Positions 6,608 to 7,455 of a stretch of DNA of 7,455 nt are shown in pieces. The DNA lies in assembly GCA_024278015.1 (NCBI GenBank), contig JAJRUC010000174.1, positions 1 through 7,455 on the forward strand. The letters are read 5' to 3'. The position numbers and the translations under genes were made by a program. The notes under the pieces were generated by a model. It was not told the DNA's origin. It saw only the letters and a list, made by a program, of their open reading frames with translations, and did no database searches. Numbering within the stretch: the first letter of the stretch is position 1; every line of letters starts with the position of its first letter. Source of the DNA: Chloroflexota bacterium. GTDB taxonomy: Bacteria; Chloroflexota; Anaerolineae; 4572-78.

Positions 6608-7266
6608 TCACCGTTTTTCCGGGCGTGCAGGCGCATATGCCCTTGCTGAATGCCCTCGGCGGCCAGCGCCCGAATAGCGGCCAGATTTTGGGCCAGTCCC
6701 ACGGCAGCCATAATTTCGGCCAGGCGGCGGGCGTTGGGCCGGCCCAGAATTTTCATGGCCGCCCGCGCCGTGGGATGCACTTTGGTGGCGCCGCCCACCG
6801 CGCCGACGCTCAACGGCATGTGTAATTTGCCATGCAGATTGCCGTCTTCATCCAGCCGCCAGTCGGTCAGGCTGCTGTAGCGACCATTCCGGGCGGCAAA
6901 GGCGTGCGCCCCCGCTTCAATGGCCCGCCAGTCGTTGCCGGTGGCAATTGCCACGGCGTCGATGCCGTTCATCACGCCCTTGTTGTGCGTGGCCGCCCGA
7001 TACGGGTCGGCGGCGGCAAAAGCCCAGGCCTCTACAATGCGGCGGGCCACGGTTTGGCCGTCTATGCCGTGGCGGGCCAGTCCGGCGGGGACGATGATAC
7101 ATTCGGCGGTGGCGGTGCGCCTGTCGCTTAAATTAGACAGGATACGCAGGTTCACCCGTCCGCCGGTCAGCGATTCAATGCGCGGGGCAATGGCTTCGGC
7201 GGCGGTATTGACGGCGTTGGCCCCCATCGCGTCCCGGCAATCGTAAAAAATATGCACAATCAGCAT
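6601..7266 (-). CDS. mvaA: Class II HMG-CoA reductase, distal (catalytic) part of a broken gene
   Basis: HMG-CoA reductase converts HMG-CoA to mevalonate with two hydride transfers. This open part gives up to 221 aa from the ATG at 7266, but that ATG is internal to the family sequence (TPVGPMLIVH continues straight through it) and has no Shine-Dalgarno, so it is probably not a natural start. The coding match extends to 7299, where an in-frame TAA stops the upstream part. Visible motifs, numbered from 7266, are DAMGANAVNT (12-21), the catalytic lysine K96 in THNKGVMNG, the catalytic aspartate D112 in GNDWRA, and the catalytic histidine H210 in QGHMRLHAR. The protein then ends after KNGEK, about 45 residues short of Pseudomonas mevalonii reductase, so the C-terminal flap that closes over the active site is missing. 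Beside a synthase and thiolase the gene would serve biosynthesis rather than mevalonate breakdown. With the proximal part lost, this fragment alone would lack the glutamate of the active site and should be inactive. Confidence 0.85.
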   Translation of the reverse strand: MLIVHIFYDCRDAMGANAVNTAAEAIAPRIESLTGGRVNLRILSNLSDRRTATAECIIVPAGLARHGIDGQTVARRIVEAWAFAAADPYRAATHNKGVMNGIDAVAIATGNDWRAIEAGAHAFAARNGRYSSLTDWRLDEDGNLHGKLHMPLSVGAVGGATKVHPTARAAMKILGRPNARRLAEIMAAVGLAQNLAAIRALAAEGIQQGHMRLHARKNGEK

Positions 7267-7299
7267 CGGGCCGACGGGCGTTTCTGGTAGCCGGTGACA

Positions 7300-7455
7300 T
7301 TAGATGTCTTTGGCCCCGCCCCCCAGGCGTTGAATGGTGGGGTGAAATTGATTGGCCGTCTGCAACAGTCCGGCTTTGGCGGCGTAAATTTTTTCGATGG
7401 CCTGTTCCGGCCGGGGTACATCCAGCACCTGCACCTGGCCAATCATCACCGGCTG
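7300..7455 (-). pseudogene. mvaA: Class II HMG-CoA reductase, proximal part, cut by the window edge and ended by an in-frame TAA
   Basis: From the right edge the minus strand reads 51 residues in the same frame as the distal part, then TAA at 7302-7300. Recognisable pieces are QPVMIGQVQVLDV, the helix EQAIEKIYAAKAGLL, and QRLGGGAKDI, which match P. mevalonii reductase (the last aligns with SLGGGCRDI). After DI the P. mevalonii enzyme has E and then twelve residues to PM; here the E position is the stop and the following codons read CHRLPETPVGPM, the same count. There is thus no net frame change, and GAA to TAA is the simplest explanation. The true 5' end, start codon and the catalytic glutamate region (EEPSVVAAAS in the family) are beyond the window. 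This part would encode the substrate-binding N-terminal portion only and be inactive alone. Confidence 0.8.

Noticed and set aside
7300..7302. Stop-codon recoding in HMG-CoA reductase
   Set aside because: The codon is UAA, not UGA or UAG, and no recoding element is evident; nonsense mutation or sequence error is simpler.
7260..7442. A separate 60-aa minus-strand open frame overlapping the reductase break
   Set aside because: It is the shifted frame of the reductase sequence; the correct frame gives clear class II reductase similarity on both sides of the stop.

Overview
The window reads as ordinary chromosomal DNA from a GC-rich bacterium. The best guess is a member of the Chloroflexota (Anaerolineae-like): an Mfd gene sits beside an archaeal-type upper mevalonate gene set, and short C-run/G-run hairpins fill the gaps. 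The taxonomic call is inference from gene content and composition only, since there is no rRNA or other marker.

Layout. Bases 1-163 are a non-coding leader with GC hairpins and a possible promoter. A full-length transcription-repair coupling factor gene (mfd) runs on the + strand from about 164 to 3724. It meets, tail to tail, a minus-strand gene cluster, and a 30-bp imperfect palindrome lies in the 54-bp gap between them. In transcription order (right to left) the minus-strand cluster encodes: class II HMG-CoA reductase (5' end beyond the window edge), archaeal-type HMG-CoA synthase, an archaeal/SCP-x-type thiolase, and a zinc-ribbon/OB-fold DUF35 protein. Every intact gene in the cluster has a recognisable Shine-Dalgarno sequence. 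The promoter of the cluster must lie to the right of the window.

Function. The thiolase should condense two acetyl-CoA to acetoacetyl-CoA, HMG-CoA synthase adds a third acetyl-CoA, and HMG-CoA reductase makes mevalonate for isoprenoids. The synthase-thiolase-DUF35 order is that of the archaeal three-protein complex in which DUF35 bridges the two enzymes and acetoacetyl-CoA is passed between them. The whole unit therefore looks like an archaeal-style channelling module in a bacterium.

The main anomaly is the reductase gene. It carries an in-frame TAA (minus strand, 7302-7300) in the middle of an otherwise well-aligned protein, exactly where the Pseudomonas mevalonii enzyme has a glutamate, with no net change in reading frame. 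It also ends just after its catalytic histidine, in an AT-rich stretch with a 12-bp inverted repeat, and lacks the C-terminal flap typical of class II enzymes. This is either a real, perhaps recent, pseudogene or a sequence error. Neither can be settled from the window alone.
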